Assembly (NCBI GenBank): GCA_030267965.1
Contig: BRYA01000105.1
Span: forward strand, 1,246-56,318
Length of the DNA: 55,073 bases
DNA from: Triparma columacea
Taxonomy: Eukaryota > Sar > Bolidophyceae > Parmales > Triparmaceae
Direction of reading: 5' to 3'
Shown here: piece by piece, positions 1 to 9,845 of the stretch
How the letters are laid out: each line of letters starts with the position of its first letter
Position numbering within the stretch: the first letter of the stretch is position 1
Program-made: the position numbers and the translations under genes
Notes under the pieces: generated by a model
Told to the model about the DNA's origin: nothing
The model's input: the letters and a program-made list of their open reading frames with translations, nothing else
Database searches by the model: none

Positions 1-201
1 GGGGGGGGGGAGAAGAAGAAGGGCAAGAGTCTCTATGGGAGGTTCGAGGATGAGATGCTGAGAAGATCTTATGAGAGGCAGTTGAAGAATATGCCGGTTA
101 ACACAAGGGTGGTCAGGCAACAGCAGTACGAAGATCCCATTCCAGGACCGCCGCCAGCTAAATCGCAGCAAAAGTCTTCTCACTCTCAACCCGGTGCCTG
201 A
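1..201 (+). CDS. 3' end of an unidentified gene (partial)
   Basis: The window opens inside a gene. Reading from base 1, 66 codons are open to a TGA at 199-201. The product is basic and hydrophilic, with Lys-rich GEKKKGKSLYGRFEDEML at the start and a Pro/Gln/Ser-rich end (PIPGPPPAK). It begins in a run of ten G, so the frame upstream cannot be checked. A second frame is open over 194-427 and also reads like low-complexity protein (ends FRNNFLGRKSI). A one-base shift near 190, or an unrecognised intron, would extend the product to 427. I do not recognise the family. Confidence 0.4.
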   Translation, partial: GGGEKKKGKSLYGRFEDEMLRRSYERQLKNMPVNTRVVRQQQYEDPIPGPPPAKSQQKSSHSQPGA

Positions 202-550
202 TGATGCCCTTGGGAAGAAGAGCCTTCCGCCGCACCCTTCGCCGCACCTTGCAAGGGTGCAGACGTTTAAAAGTGAGGCCAAGGCCGCCTCGGCGAAGCC
301 TTTTGCGAGGTCAGCGAGGTGGTCATTAAGCAAGGAAGAGACTAGTCTCGGAGGGGGAGTCGTTAGTAAGAGCGGCGCTTTCGCTGGGTACTTTCGCAAT
401 AATTTCCTTGGTCGTAAAAGTATCTAAAATTGTCATACAAAAAGTGCACTTCAGACTCTAGAGCCCAAATGAGCTCAAATCAACCCAAATCAATGCCCAA
501 ATCAATGCCCCCCTGTGGCCTCCCTTGAAAGTCCCAAAAGTCTCTTATTC
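202..550. other. Intergenic stretch upstream of SSU72
   Basis: Apart from the alternative frame to 427 mentioned for the preceding gene, I see no gene. Bases about 460-530 contain short direct repeats built on 'cccaaatcaa' and 'tcaatgccc'. Similar 'aatttgg/ccaaat' words recur in the first SSU72 intron. The SSU72 promoter should lie here, but no TATA box or other element stands out. Confidence 0.4.
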
Positions 551-1537
551 ATGGAAGAGCTTCCACCACGACCTCAGACACCACCTGGTCCTCCTCCTGA
601 ATCTAATTCTGTCCGTGTAAGTGAATTTGGATGAAATATGGAGCTAATTTGGGCCTAATTTGGAACCAAATCAGAACCCAAAGTCCCGACAGGAAGTGTG
701 GAGCCTATTTTTAAACGTCATAGACACGTCATACACGTACATACGTCATACATATACACACATCATACACACCAAATCCTCAAACCCCATATCCCAACAC
801 ACACACACCCACAGGAAGCAAAATTCAACTATGCCACAGTATGCTCCTCGAACATAAACCGCTCCATGGAGTCCCACCTCTGTTTCGTCAACGCCCACCT
901 CCCCTGCACCTCTTACGGTACCGGTTCCCAGGTCCGTCTCCCCGGCCGCACACCTTTGGAGCCTAAGATCTTCAAGTTCGGTACACCCTACGAGCAGATG
1001 TACGATTCCTTAGCGCGTGAGGATCCTAACTTCTTCACTATGAACGGTATCATACCATTATGCAAGCGCGGTGCGGCCGTCAAGCAGTCCCCGACCCGCT
1101 GGCAGGACACTCCGACCTCAGTGTTATCATCACACGATGTTGTGCTGGCGTTTGAGGAGAGGATATACGACGCGGTTGTGGAGGATTTACAGGGGAGGGA
1201 ACCGACGGAGAGGTTCGCGCCTATGGTTGTGGTTTGTTTGGACACGAAGGACAACCCGACGGAGGCTACTAAAATGGGGAGGAGAAGGTGAGCGGAAGAG
1301 AGGGGGGGGAGGGGGGAGAGGGACAAGATCTCTTAGAGGCCTTTGAAGATTATGCATCTTTCACAAAGCTAAGTGCTAACACTCTCCTCGTCCCAACACA
1401 GTTTGGAGCTGGCGTACATGCTAGAGAGCATTGAGGGGGGGATAGAAAACGGTGTCGATGAAGTCGTGGAAGCTTTCGGGGAGAAAATGGGGAAGGTCAC
1501 GGACACTAAGGTCGTATATCAGATTATATACCTTTAG
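551..1537 (+). CDS. SSU72: SSU72 RNA polymerase II CTD phosphatase
   Basis: Three exons: 551-616, 815-1287 and 1402-1537, joining to 609 nt and 202 residues, close to the ~195 residues usual for the family. The product is a nuclear phosphatase that removes Ser5 phosphate from the RNA polymerase II C-terminal domain and acts in 3'-end processing and termination. The signature is clear. The CX5R catalytic loop VCSSNINRSME lies near residue 32, followed by SYGTGSQVRLPG, then YEQMYDSL, EERIYDAVVEDLQ and the LDTKDNPTEA segment that supplies the catalytic Asp. The first exon adds a Pro-rich 22-residue leader (PRPQTPPGPPPE). Intron 1 is phase 0 (GTAAGT...CACAG) and intron 2 splits a Ser codon (GTGAGC...ACACAG) with a GCTAAC branch-like site 22 nt upstream of its acceptor. 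The gene is convergent with the next gene, 87 bp apart. Confidence 0.93.
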
Positions 1538-1624
1538 CTATTTAGTGAGGAAATGTTTTTGTGATTTTTTTTTTGAATGTGCAAAAGTGTTTGTCGCATT
1601 ACTATTTACTGCTATGCTCGTCAC

Positions 1625-3532
1625 CTACTCCTTCGCCTCCTGCTGCTCTTCTACAGACCCCCCACTATTCACGACCTCACCATGGACAGCGGCACTGGAC
1701 GTCAGTATCCCGAGCACGGAGCTTCGTCGCCGCTCTTCTAATATTGCCTTGACGTTATTCGTGCGGAGTCTGACGAGGATGGCGGGGTCGGAGACGCAGT
1801 CGTCGGGGATTAGAGACTTTTTTAGATCGTCGAACCACTCTGGCTCATCCTCAAGCCAGATGGGAAGGCGCTCGTCTAACCAGGACTTGACTTGGGGTCT
1901 GATCTTGTACTCCCATTTATACCTGTTGCAGTTGAAGACCTCAAATCTGTTGGCATCTTCCTCAAAGTCTGTGAAGTATTCCTGAATCACTTTATCACTA
2001 GTCTTCGTGCCGATAAATGTGTGTACGTATTCCTTGTTCATGGATAGTAGAAGTGTGACGAACGAAAGAATGGTCCCAACACAAGCGATTACCATTGTCG
2101 TGACTACAGTGCTCTCCTCCAATCCCACACCCTCACTTCCGCGATTGATTTCATCGCCCTCCAAAACTTCCTCGAGCACCTTCTTTTCGTAACCAAGAGC
2201 AGCAATTATTCCACCAGTGATAGTGACGAATAAACTGAAGGTGAAATATGCACCACCAACGTCATGAGGATGACGCATTTGTACCATAGCAGTCCAGTCC
2301 ATGATTATTTTACCAAAACCTCTTGCAAATGCACTTACCATGCATCCACCAAATCCATATAGGGGCACCCAATACCAGAGATCCCGTCTCAGCGCCTTTA
2401 TCAACAAAAAAAGCAGCATCTCACCACCAAACACGATAGATATCACTGTAAGCCCACCCTCCATGTAGAACAGAATACACGCATACGTACGCACGAGCAA
2501 GTTGAACGCCGCAAGAGCGAACAGGGATAGGAAAGTTTTTGCCTTTCCAATCAAATTACGCGGAATATAGCCATAAAAGGAGGGCAATTCCTTCCGCTTC
2601 TCTTTCGACACGTCAAAATCCCAACTTACGATCGTGGAAGTGAATGCTGTGGTGAATATGCAAAACACAAAAGAAAAGAGAGCGGCTCTCGTCGTCTTCG
2701 AGCCGGCCCTTACGATTGCTGACATTTGGATCAAGGCTCCTGGTACCGACTCAGCAACGATCTCACAACTTTTGGTAATTACCATCTCCATATAAGGATC
2801 AACCACTTTCCCAGCCTCGTGTTCGGTCTCGCTAGCCACTCTCCAAGCATCAACTCCAGGCTTCACCATCGTCCATACATACACCTGTTCCCAAATTCGT
2901 GTCCGCAATGGGAACGTCCTGTTCTGAAAGTGTACCAGTATGGCTTGAAGGAAAAGGTTGGCCAAGATGCTCGCCAGTGTGGCCCACGCGTACCCAGGCT
3001 CCTTCATACCAAAAAACTGGATCATCATCATGATGTCAGTGAAGAGGTCCCCCATGCTCAGCGCCGCTGCCACAAACAGTTTCACCTTGGCCCACTTCTG
3101 CTTATCGGCGAGCAATCTCTTACTCAGCTCTTGCAAGCTCTTCTCGAAACTAGGATAAGCTGCATTCAGCTCCTTAATTGCCTTGTACGTCTCTATGAAC
3201 CTAGCTACGGCGTCCTCCTCATTCGCCTCGTACTTGAGCATGTAGTTGAGGGCTCCAACAAGTGTTGTAAGGTCCCTCCCTGTCATGGCATCCAGAGCAA
3301 CGTCGCACACAGGCTCCGACGCCGGTGTGCCTCGAGTGGAAGCCAAGATTGTGTAGAACTCAATCACCAACTCGATGTTGTCTTGGATCTTTTTCACCAT
3401 TGGAGGGCGGCTGGACATCCTCATGATTGAGGTTGGTTCAGGGTCCTGAGCACCGCCTTCAACGAAATGCGACGACGAGGCGAGTGATTTATCCGATGCA
3501 CTTCCCTTATCGGGGTGGATCTGGGTTGCCAT
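1625..3532 (-). CDS. Polytopic membrane protein, paralog A of a three-member family
   Basis: Single exon, 635 residues, starting at the Met at 3532. An upstream in-frame Met at 3679 would overlap the divergent neighbour and is less likely. Residues 1-145 are soluble. From about 148 to 515 there are roughly eight hydrophobic segments, beginning KLFVAAALSMGDLFTDIMMM. Family motifs include KPGVDAWRVAS, AESVPGALIQMSA, SFYGYIP, RRDLWYWVP and RHPHDVGGAYFTFS. The C-terminal 115 residues are soluble with a WLEDEPEWFDD motif and a basic ERRRSS kinase-type site. The same module lies in the genes at 3625-5670 and 47279-54088. The acidic TD in the first helix and the ES(V/I)PGxLIQ helix recall XK-related lipid scramblases (XKR: a D...D helix and ESAPQLxLQ), but this is only a resemblance. 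Function unknown. Confidence 0.8.
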   Translation of the reverse strand: MATQIHPDKGSASDKSLASSSHFVEGGAQDPEPTSIMRMSSRPPMVKKIQDNIELVIEFYTILASTRGTPASEPVCDVALDAMTGRDLTTLVGALNYMLKYEANEEDAVARFIETYKAIKELNAAYPSFEKSLQELSKRLLADKQKWAKVKLFVAAALSMGDLFTDIMMMIQFFGMKEPGYAWATLASILANLFLQAILVHFQNRTFPLRTRIWEQVYVWTMVKPGVDAWRVASETEHEAGKVVDPYMEMVITKSCEIVAESVPGALIQMSAIVRAGSKTTRAALFSFVFCIFTTAFTSTIVSWDFDVSKEKRKELPSFYGYIPRNLIGKAKTFLSLFALAAFNLLVRTYACILFYMEGGLTVISIVFGGEMLLFLLIKALRRDLWYWVPLYGFGGCMVSAFARGFGKIIMDWTAMVQMRHPHDVGGAYFTFSLFVTITGGIIAALGYEKKVLEEVLEGDEINRGSEGVGLEESTVVTTMVIACVGTILSFVTLLLSMNKEYVHTFIGTKTSDKVIQEYFTDFEEDANRFEVFNCNRYKWEYKIRPQVKSWLDERLPIWLEDEPEWFDDLKKSLIPDDCVSDPAILVRLRTNNVKAILEERRRSSVLGILTSSAAVHGEVVNSGGSVEEQQEAKE

Positions 3533-3624
3533 ATCGCTAATGATATTTTTCAAAGGCAACAGAAGAAGTAAACAACATCTATCTTTGGGAATTGCGATTT
3601 TATTTTGGGAATTAACTAAAGCAG
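3533..3624. promoter_or_regulatory. 92-bp bidirectional promoter between divergent paralogs
   Basis: Only 92 bases separate the start codons of the two divergent membrane-protein paralogs, so both promoters and 5' leaders must fit here or overlap the coding regions. The stretch is AT-rich relative to its flanks, with 'gcgattttattttgggaatt' near 3590-3612. No classical TATA box or clear palindromic operator is visible. Confidence 0.6.
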
Positions 3625-5670
3625 ATGAAGATTGTTCCCCAATCTGACCCCTCCGGCGACTCTTCCGATCATACACCACCCGTTATGAAACAAAATACCC
3701 CCCGTAATGAAGAAGAGGGTAAAAATAATCCCTCACCGAATGAGGCTGTTGTGTCTGCTGAGAGAAAAGTCCCACCAGACAATGATGGTGGAGCGATGAA
3801 GGTTCCACGACGCTCCAAAACCATGAAGATTATGAAACAAAATACCCGTATACTCTCCGGTATATTCAAGGTAAAACTGAAAAATAGCGGCGAAGTCATA
3901 TCTGGATACTTGTTTGAGCTCATGAACGTCAGGAGCATCCCTGCTAGGCAGCCAGTGTGTGACACTGACTTGAGCGATCTGACGACGGGCGACGTGAAGA
4001 TACTTGCTGAAGGGATGCTGTACTTCCTGAGACAGGAATTGTCGGAGGAGGACGCCGCTGAGAAGTTCCGAGAGTGTTATCCTTGCATGAGGGAGCTGAG
4101 CGAGGTCGTAGGGAACTTCGATAAAATGCACCTCGCTTTCTTGAGAGAGAAGCTGGGGGATAAGCAGAAGCTAGCCAAGGCTAAGCTTTTCTTCGCGGCG
4201 TTGTTGAGTATAGGAGATATGGTTACGGACATTGTGATGATCGTGGAGTACTTTCAGACAAGGAGCTTGTGGGGGTATGCATGGGCATCCCTTGGGAGTC
4301 TCTTGGCCAACCTCACTTTCCAAGCTGCTGGTACATTCACCCAGAATAGAGCGAAGCCATGGCAGAGACAGCTAAAGGAGCAGATTTATGTCTGGTCTCT
4401 TGTTAAGCCAGGGGTTGATGCGTGGCGCGTTGCAAGTGGGGCAGCACACGAGGAGGGACATGTGATGGATGCACAGACTGAGTTGACGTTTAGTAAGAGT
4501 GTTGAGTTGGTGGCAGAGGCTATCCCTGGGACACTGATCCAACTGTCTGCGCTAGTGATGTCAGAGTCTAAGCCTACCAGGAGGGCGCTTTTCTCATTTG
4601 CGTTCTGCATCTTGACGGCCGCTTTCACATCGGCAATCACATCATGGGATTGGGATTTGAATAAGGAGAATCGGAAGCTTAATCGATCATTTTACGGGTA
4701 TATTCCGAGCAATGTGAAGGGTAAGGTGAAGGTGTTCGCTTCGCTGTACTTCCTTTCGGCTTTCAACCTGCTTACGCGCAGCTTTGCGTGTGTTCTTTTC
4801 TACATTAAGGGCGGGATTTCAGAGGTGGCTACGCTGCTGGGAGGAGAGCTTCTCATTTACTTGGTGATCAAAGGGCTGAGGCGAGATCTTTGGCATTGGC
4901 TGCCTATATACGGTGGCTTCGGAGTGTTCATTTCGTGGATGATTCGTTGGGGAATCAAGGTCATTGTCGACTGGACCGCTGTTGTCCACTTTCGACATCC
5001 TAACGAGGTTGGAGGTGCGTATTTCACTTTCAGTTTAGGTTTGACTGTAGTCATGGGTCTTGTTGCAGCGCTGCAGTATGAGAAGGTAGTCGACGATGTC
5101 ATATCTTCGCCCAACTCAACGTTCCTCAACTCAACGTTCCTCGAGGACGTTGAGTTGGGCGAGGATAATCAGATTGTCGGAGGAGAAAAGAGCGGATTGG
5201 AGGAGAGCACCGTCGTCACAAGCATGATGGTTGCATCATGTGCTGGGATGGTGGTGTCTTACGCGACTCTACTTGTGTCGGTGAAAAGAGAGTACCTGCA
5301 TACCTTCATCAGCACAAAAACAGGTAATGAAAGCACTCAAGAGGTATTCACCAAGAGCGAGGAAGACGAAGTGAGATTTAGGATTCTCGAGACTAATAGG
5401 CACAGATGGGAGCACAAGATTGGTGCAGAGGTTAAGGCGTGGATCAACGAGGGGCTGCCATTGTGGTTGGAAGAACCTCCAGAGTGGTTCGACGATCATA
5501 AGCGATCCATCATACCTGATGATTTCGTGACCGACCCAGAGATCCTCGTGGAGCTCCGGACGTATAACGTGAAAATGATAATAGAACAGAGGCGACGAAG
5601 CTCCTTGGGGGACATATTTGCGACGCAGACGGCAGGTGGGGATGGGGGCGGAGAAGAGGAGGGTCGATGA
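3625..5670 (+). CDS. Polytopic membrane protein, paralog B of the same family
   Basis: Single exon, 681 residues. The first ~110 residues are hydrophilic and differ from paralog A. From about residue 180 the two align along their length: KLFFAALLSIGDMVTDIVMIV, KPGVDAWRVASGAAHEEGH, AEAIPGTLIQLSALV, RSFYGYIPSNV, GLRRDLWHWLP, RHPNEVGGAYFTFSLG, then the soluble tail with EEPPEWFDDHKRSIIPDDF and EQRRRSSLGD. About eight hydrophobic segments are visible. A loop near residues 493-503 contains NSTFLNST, made by a short direct repeat, and is encoded inside a perfect inverted repeat (5107-5162). Head-to-head placement with paralog A over 92 bp suggests a tandem-inverted duplication and possible co-expression. 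It converges on the PH-ankyrin gene with 49 bp between stop codons. Biochemical role unknown. Confidence 0.8.
   Translation: MKIVPQSDPSGDSSDHTPPVMKQNTPRNEEEGKNNPSPNEAVVSAERKVPPDNDGGAMKVPRRSKTMKIMKQNTRILSGIFKVKLKNSGEVISGYLFELMNVRSIPARQPVCDTDLSDLTTGDVKILAEGMLYFLRQELSEEDAAEKFRECYPCMRELSEVVGNFDKMHLAFLREKLGDKQKLAKAKLFFAALLSIGDMVTDIVMIVEYFQTRSLWGYAWASLGSLLANLTFQAAGTFTQNRAKPWQRQLKEQIYVWSLVKPGVDAWRVASGAAHEEGHVMDAQTELTFSKSVELVAEAIPGTLIQLSALVMSESKPTRRALFSFAFCILTAAFTSAITSWDWDLNKENRKLNRSFYGYIPSNVKGKVKVFASLYFLSAFNLLTRSFACVLFYIKGGISEVATLLGGELLIYLVIKGLRRDLWHWLPIYGGFGVFISWMIRWGIKVIVDWTAVVHFRHPNEVGGAYFTFSLGLTVVMGLVAALQYEKVVDDVISSPNSTFLNSTFLEDVELGEDNQIVGGEKSGLEESTVVTSMMVASCAGMVVSYATLLVSVKREYLHTFISTKTGNESTQEVFTKSEEDEVRFRILETNRHRWEHKIGAEVKAWINEGLPLWLEEPPEWFDDHKRSIIPDDFVTDPEILVELRTYNVKMIIEQRRRSSLGDIFATQTAGGDGGGEEEGR
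5107..5162. repeat. Perfect 16-bp inverted repeat inside coding sequence
   Basis: Arms tcgcccaactcaacgt (5107-5122) and acgttgagttgggcga (5147-5162) are exact reverse complements with a 24-base spacer. The spacer holds a second copy of 'caactcaacgttcctc', so a shorter hairpin can also form by slipping one repeat. It lies in the coding sequence of membrane paralog B and encodes the NSTFLNST loop. Confidence 0.85.
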
Positions 5671-5719
5671 GTGTTTCGTCTTAGTCAATTTGCTTTTTTT
5701 AACAACAAACAGTTCAACC

Positions 5720-8700
5720 CTAATCCACTTCTACCACCCCCACTCCATGCACATCCTCCTGCATTTCTTCCCCTCTCCCCTCCTCCTCCTCGTCCATCTG
5801 ATATCCCAGCCCCATGTCTTCCAAGTCCTTCTTCCTCCTCCTTTCCGCCTTCTCCTTCTGTATCCTCCTCCTCTGGACCTGCATGACGATGTCGTCCTCG
5901 TCCCCGTACGCGCTCCCCTTCGGTAGGTGAGGTAGTCTACTCTTCACAATAACCGCCGTAAACTGCTTGAAGTTCATGAAACCCGTCCCCTCAGGGTCTG
6001 CCTCCCCGACCAGCGCGTCGATCTCGCCCGGGCTGAGCCTCTCGGCCGTCCGGGTTAGGACCCTCCGGAGGTAGTCGCAGCTGAGCATGTCACCGTCCTC
6101 ACCGAAGGCCTCCTTCTGTAGCATCCTGAACGCGCTTGCCATGTCCTGCGGGCTGTCGTAGCTTATGCCCCCCCCACCCTCGCTGCTGAAGTCCCCGGCT
6201 ATGTTGGCACCACCCAGGGCGTGCCAGTTGCTTATTATAGCGAGGGCCTCCTTGTTCTTGATGGGCTTTTTCTTCATACCCTTCTCCCTAGCAGCTAGAG
6301 CGGCGCTACCAGGGACGACTATGTTACCGCCGGCTTGGTCGTGAAGGAAACCGGTGCGACCGGAGGCGTAAGGACCGTTCATTCCAGGACGGAACTGACT
6401 TGTCCCGCTGTCTTTGGAGGCTCCGAAGGTGCCACTCTTCTTCTTGAACCTCAACCTTCGCTCGATTTCTCTTTCCGAGTGCATTTCTGGATGGCTCTTG
6501 TTCCTGTATAGGATGTTGTTAGTGATTTGATGACTGAAGTGTGATGCCTAACCCTCTCTAAGAGCCACCTCCCGCCATATCACTCACCTAAAAGTTCCCC
6601 CCTTGAGAGGTTTCCCATCATCTCCGAACCTGCGGGGAGAGGGAAGGGCGAGGGGGGGGGGAGGGGCGTGTGAGAGTCGAGGTTTAGTTGCACAACGTGG
6701 TATCCCCTGCTCCTGCTGCTGACGGGGGGGGGTATCCAACCCCCCGCTTCGCTGGCTGCTTCACTTCGCTGCTTCACTTCGCAGCTTCACTTCGCTTTCA
6801 CTTCCCTCCTCCACCTCCCCCCCCCCCCCCCCTCCCCGCTACTCACCATATACCTCCAATATTCCTTCCCCTCCTCGGTTCAGGCGCTGCATTCTTCCCC
6901 ACCTGCACCCCCCCAACCCCGTCAATCGCAACCCTCTTGTCCCTCCTGCTGCTCATGTTCCTCCTCAAGTTGGCATCGGTAACCTTCACCTTCTCCTTAC
7001 TTACCGTCCTAACATACCTCCTCCCCCCCGCGCTCGCGCTTCTCGGCCTTGCCCTCCCCTCCCCCTTTCCGATTCCCCTATCCCTCCCCCTCCCCCTCGC
7101 GCTGCTAGGTCTAGGCTTCAACCTCCTCGCCCTCTCCTTATCCTTCTCCTTGAACATACCCGGGTAGCTTCCGTCGCTGTACCCCCCCGTCCCCCCCCCG
7201 CGCGAAGCCCCCCCGGTCCTAGGCCTGGTCCTCATAATGGTAGCGTAAGTCCCGTACTTGGGCAGGTCCGCCGTCCAGTAACCCGGCCTGTACTTGCCCC
7301 CGGAACCGTAGCTCCGCCCAGAGGGGCCGGCGCTGCGAGGTCTTCTCCTACCCTTGGATGAGATGTCGGGCTGAAGGTACATGGCCTTTATATCGTCCCT
7401 CTTTTTCCTCTCGGACGAGGGGATTCTTCCGTCAACGTGCTCGACGGGGTCGATCCCGGACCTGTAATACTTTACCAAACAATTCTCGGGGTCCTATACG
7501 AGGGTGGGGGTGGGGGGTGGGGGGGGGTGAGAATGCCTGAGAAGCTCACCATCAAAGACTCGCCATCAAAGACTCGCCATCAAAGACTCGCCATCAAAGA
7601 CCTCCTCAGAAGCTCGCCGTTGCAGCTCGTCTTCTCACCTTCCTAGGCCTCCCCATCCTCACGTGCCTCCTATCAGCCTTCAATGGCATCTTTTCCTTGC
7701 TAGCCCTGTAGTGCTCGGGCCAAAGAGCGTCGTCCCTGAACCCTTCCCCCTCCCGAGCCCCCCGGCCAGGTGTCCTATCGGAGTGGTACTTGTTAACACC
7801 CCTGTCACCTAAATTGGGCAGAGGTTAGCAATGAGCGTAAGATAAGATAGCAAAAAGAATTTTTAGTATGCTCGCTGCTACTCCCTCGCGCCCCCCTTAC
7901 CTTCTGGTACGTAACCCTGCCGACTTCCAACCTTCATCTTGGAAGAGTACAAAACCCTGGTCTGTCGGCCCTCCGTCCCGTTCTTCCCTAGAACGTTCTT
8001 CAGCTTGACTTCCCCGTCCATATCGAGCTTCCCCATCTCCCCCATCCCCATCGTTCCGCTCGAGACCTCCTTGTTCGTCAATACGTCCTCCACCATGATC
8101 CCGTTCAGCTCCCTCTCTATCCTCCTCCGAAGCTTGGCCTCGCTCTCGGGCTGCAGCCAAACGTCGCCGTCCTCCACCAAGTACTTGCTGGAGTCAAGTA
8201 TCTTCAACAGCAGCCTCTTTGCCCGAGGTACCATCTCCGTGTTGCTCCTAAAGATGATAAGGGAAGGGGAGCGCAAAAATCGTTGGGATTAGCACCGAGA
8301 GAAGTACCACAGGGTTGCAAATGACGTCAGGACGAAGGGCACAATACAGCTAAAAGGCTGCCGATGTGCTCTTCTCGCTTCCCCTCCCGTTCCTCCTCGC
8401 TTCGCTCGCCTCTGTTCGCTCGCCTCTGCTCACCTCGCCAAATCAAAACAATCCAACCCCTTCTCCGTCGTGGCCGTGGGGTTGGCGCCCTTGCTCATTA
8501 AGAACGCCACGCACTGGAAGGCATCCTGCAGCCCCACCTCGGGGATCTTCCCCTTGCTGACAAAGTCGGCGGAACGGCCGGCCGCCGTCACTGCGTACCC
8601 CAGAGCAGTCATGCCGTAACGGTTGGAAACGTTGACGTTTTTTCCCTTGGTCATTATCAGGTGTTTTAGCACCTTGAAGTCGCCCCTCTGGGCGGCGCGG

Positions 8701-9534
8701 AAGATGGAGGGCGTCGGCGCGAACTTTCTCTTCACCATCCCCTTCTCGACCGCCTTTATCCACGCAAGCCTCTCCTTGTCGGTCTTGCAGTTGAAAGTCA
8801 TCTGCCTCCTTGTGCCGAACATGTCTTTACTGGCGACTGTGAAAGTGTAGAGGCCGCCGAATTTCTTTCTGAATGCTGCGGTCACAGTCTGCTCGATCTC
8901 TGTTGTCTTGTCAGTGAGGGCTATAAATACGGCTGGCTGCTCCTCAGGCGAGCTCTTTGAGGCTGAAGGGGAGGGGGGCGGGGGTTAGAAACTAGTCGCA
9001 TAATATTACCCACTACCACGGACACTTTCGTTCGCCTCACTTTACTCGCCGCCGCTTCGCTCGCCAACCCTCACCTGGCTCTGGTCTGCAGTCAGTCGAG
9101 TAACACTTAAGCCACCCCCTCTCCACCCTCACCCATCTCCTCTTCCACAGCGCGCTAAAGCCGCCGTCCCCCCTCTGGAGCTTTTCCAGCACCCCGCTGT
9201 AAAGCTTCCTGCCGCAGCAATTGGGCGCATTGTCTGGGTCGAAATCGTCGTCTATTTCTACTGCCGGTCCGATCGTCTCCTCTTCTTCGACCTGTTCCCG
9301 CCGCCGTCGTTCCGCTATCAACCTCCCCATCTCCGTTCGCATCCCAACGATGTTCCCATGAAGACTGGAGAGCTGAGGCTTGGGAGCCCCCGCCTTGGCC
9401 AAGAGGGAATACGAGTTCTGAAGCTGGTTTATGGCGTCTTGAATAGTCTCGGGGTCTACCAGGTTGGATGTGTTAGGGTTAGCCGGGTCGGAGAATGGGT
9501 TTGGAGTCTTCTGTGTAGGGTCATAAGTCGCCAT
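5720..9534 (-). CDS. PH domain - ankyrin - EF-hand protein
   Basis: Six exons: 9534-9075, 8962-8434, 8247-7901, 7808-7639, 7493-6847, 6503-5720, joining exactly in phase to 978 residues. Start at MATYDPTQKT. A pleckstrin homology domain spans about 112-228 across intron 1 (YSGVLEKL...LWKRRWVRVERGWLKCYS, then LYTFTVASKD, ending ERLAWIKAVEKG). Ankyrin-like repeats follow at about 235-330 (IFRAAQRGDFKVLKHLI, YGMTALGYAV, VAFLMSKGANPT). The centre is basic, Gly/Arg-rich and probably disordered. Near 845-910 there is an EF-hand pair: the second loop DPEGTGFMNFKQ has Gln where Glu is usual at position 12, and the first is degenerate, so calcium binding may be weak. PH domains usually recruit proteins to phosphoinositide membranes, suggesting a membrane-associated scaffold. 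The C-terminus is Glu-rich. Introns contain tandem short repeats and C/G homopolymers. Confidence 0.82.
7550..7605. repeat. Intronic 14-bp tandem repeat, four copies
   Basis: Unit catcaaagactcgc is repeated at 7550, 7564, 7578 and, with changes at its end, 7592. It lies within intron 4 of the PH-ankyrin-EF-hand gene, next to a long G-rich run (7501-7530). Confidence 0.85.
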
Positions 9535-9845
9535 CCTCGGGCCTGGTCGAAGGACTTGGTGGAAGTCTGGGTGGAACGGACCGATTTTGCGTTTGTTTGG
9601 TATGGCCAAGTGACTAAGCGAACCGAAAGGACGGTGCAGGGGTTGTAACCTTGCTAACCGCAAGTATGGGTGTTTAATGTCAATGGCACTGCCAGAACTG
9701 TTGTCAACAAGCAGGGGGGTGGAAGCGCAAAGTTGAAAAGTAAAATCATCTATTATTATGACCCGATTAAGCGAGTTTAAAAGTATAATCATCTATTATT
9801 ATGACCCGATTGTTTCATTCATGTCTGACTGTACAGCGCAAAGAG

